Part shown: one piece after another, positions 63,778-64,000 of the stretch
Numbering within the stretch: position 1 is the stretch's first letter
Layout: each line of letters begins with the position of its first letter
Assembly: GCF_000173915.1 (NCBI RefSeq)
Contig: NZ_ACDZ02000014.1
Coordinates: 124,001 to 188,000 of the forward strand
Length of the DNA: 64,000 nucleotides
From: Gemella haemolysans ATCC 10379
Lineage (GTDB): Bacteria; Bacillota; Bacilli; Staphylococcales; Gemellaceae
Direction of reading: 5' to 3'
Translations under genes and position numbers: made by a program
The notes under the pieces: model-generated
The model's database searches: none
Told to the model about the DNA's origin: nothing
What the model saw: only the letters and a program-made list of their open reading frames with translations

Positions 63778-64000
63778 ATGACAAACAACAGCAATAACAA
63801 TAATGCAACAGAAGTAAAAAGAAATTTACGATCACGTCATATTAGCATGATTGCTATCGGAGGATGTATTGGTAGTGGATTATTCATGACAAGTGGTCAA
63901 GCAATTCAAAGTGCGGGACCTGGGGGAGCTATTGTAGCTTACTTATGTATCGGACTTATGGTATATTTCTTAATGACATCATTAGGGGAAATGGCAACAT
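63778..64000 (+). CDS. lysP: Lysine-specific amino acid permease LysP (cut by the window end)
   Basis: Only the first 74 codons are present. After a polar Asn-rich head (NNSNNNNATEVKRNLRSRH) comes the APC-family first helix HISMIAIGGCIGSGLFMTSG with the unwound GCIGSGLF ligand loop, then AIQSAGPGGAIVAYLCIGLMVYFLMTSLGEMAT. This is typical of YAT/APC permeases such as LysP. The lysine riboswitch upstream makes lysine the likely substrate. TCAAGGAGGTTTTT precedes the ATG. Confidence 0.93.
   Translation, partial: MTNNSNNNNATEVKRNLRSRHISMIAIGGCIGSGLFMTSGQAIQSAGPGGAIVAYLCIGLMVYFLMTSLGEMAT

Noticed and set aside
63778-64000. Truncation of lysP as a pseudogene
   Set aside because: The frame is open to the window edge, so it is merely cut by the window.

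Overview
The window is AT-rich, low-GC Gram-positive chromosomal DNA. The closest overall match I can name is Gemella or a close relative (Bacillales family XI); this is an inference from gene content and style, not from a search. Supporting signs are a YSIRK/LPKTG cell-wall protein, a dlt operon, T-box and lysine riboswitch leaders, L27 with a Prp-cleaved N-terminus, a class III fructose-bisphosphatase, a RexB-type AddB without iron-sulfur cysteines, and uppS-cdsA-rseP without dxr. No tRNA, rRNA, CRISPR array, prophage or intact insertion sequence was recognised.

Layout. 1-3600: accessory start with a non-coding stretch, a ClbS/DfsB-like protein, an unknown small protein and a sortase-anchored surface protein. 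3673-6434 (minus): SOS mutagenesis cassette made of an HdiR/LexA-like self-cleaving repressor, a Y-family polymerase broken by five single-base shifts, a YolD-like protein and a small unknown protein, controlled by a 38-bp palindrome lying on a consensus promoter. 6536-7620 (minus): membrane-anchored serine hydrolase split by an A-tract frameshift. 7966-18269: PAP2 phosphatase and glycolipid synthase, truA, the ECF vitamin-transporter energy module (ecfA1-ecfA2-ecfT), then an operon of sua5, two membrane glycosyltransferase genes and a leucine-rich-repeat membrane protein. 18319-31442: T-box thrS, cyclophilin, uracil permease, an ArsR/MFS pair, yidC, L21 leader with rplU-prp-rpmA, a Na/Pi transporter, pnp and ylbG. 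31540-36674: rsmD-coaD-murG-PAP2-yhdT-panF and two small genes. 36716-42079 (minus): OFA-type transporter and a Met T-box operon (metN-metP-metQ-aminotransferase). 42292-53500: uppS-cdsA-rseP, sbcDC and rexB. 53716-57930: dltABCD plus a short gene I read as dltX at the 3' end. 58127-60919: two esterases and an ATP-grasp ligase, the best candidate for an uncharacterised system. 61099-64000: fbp, a small membrane peptide, and a lysine riboswitch in front of lysP, which runs off the window.

How it fits together. Much of the window serves the cell envelope: lipid-carrier synthesis (uppS) and possibly recycling (PAP2), peptidoglycan (murG), glycolipid anchors (ugtP-like), teichoic-acid D-alanylation (dlt), phospholipid precursors (cdsA) and membrane protein handling (yidC, rseP). 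Amino-acid supply is controlled by RNA: Thr and Met T-boxes and a lysine riboswitch. DNA damage functions are the SOS cassette, sbcDC and rexB. A dispersed palindromic repeat with a TGACTCAAAAATC-type arm occurs five times between genes, sometimes as a terminator and twice in a longer MITE-like form.
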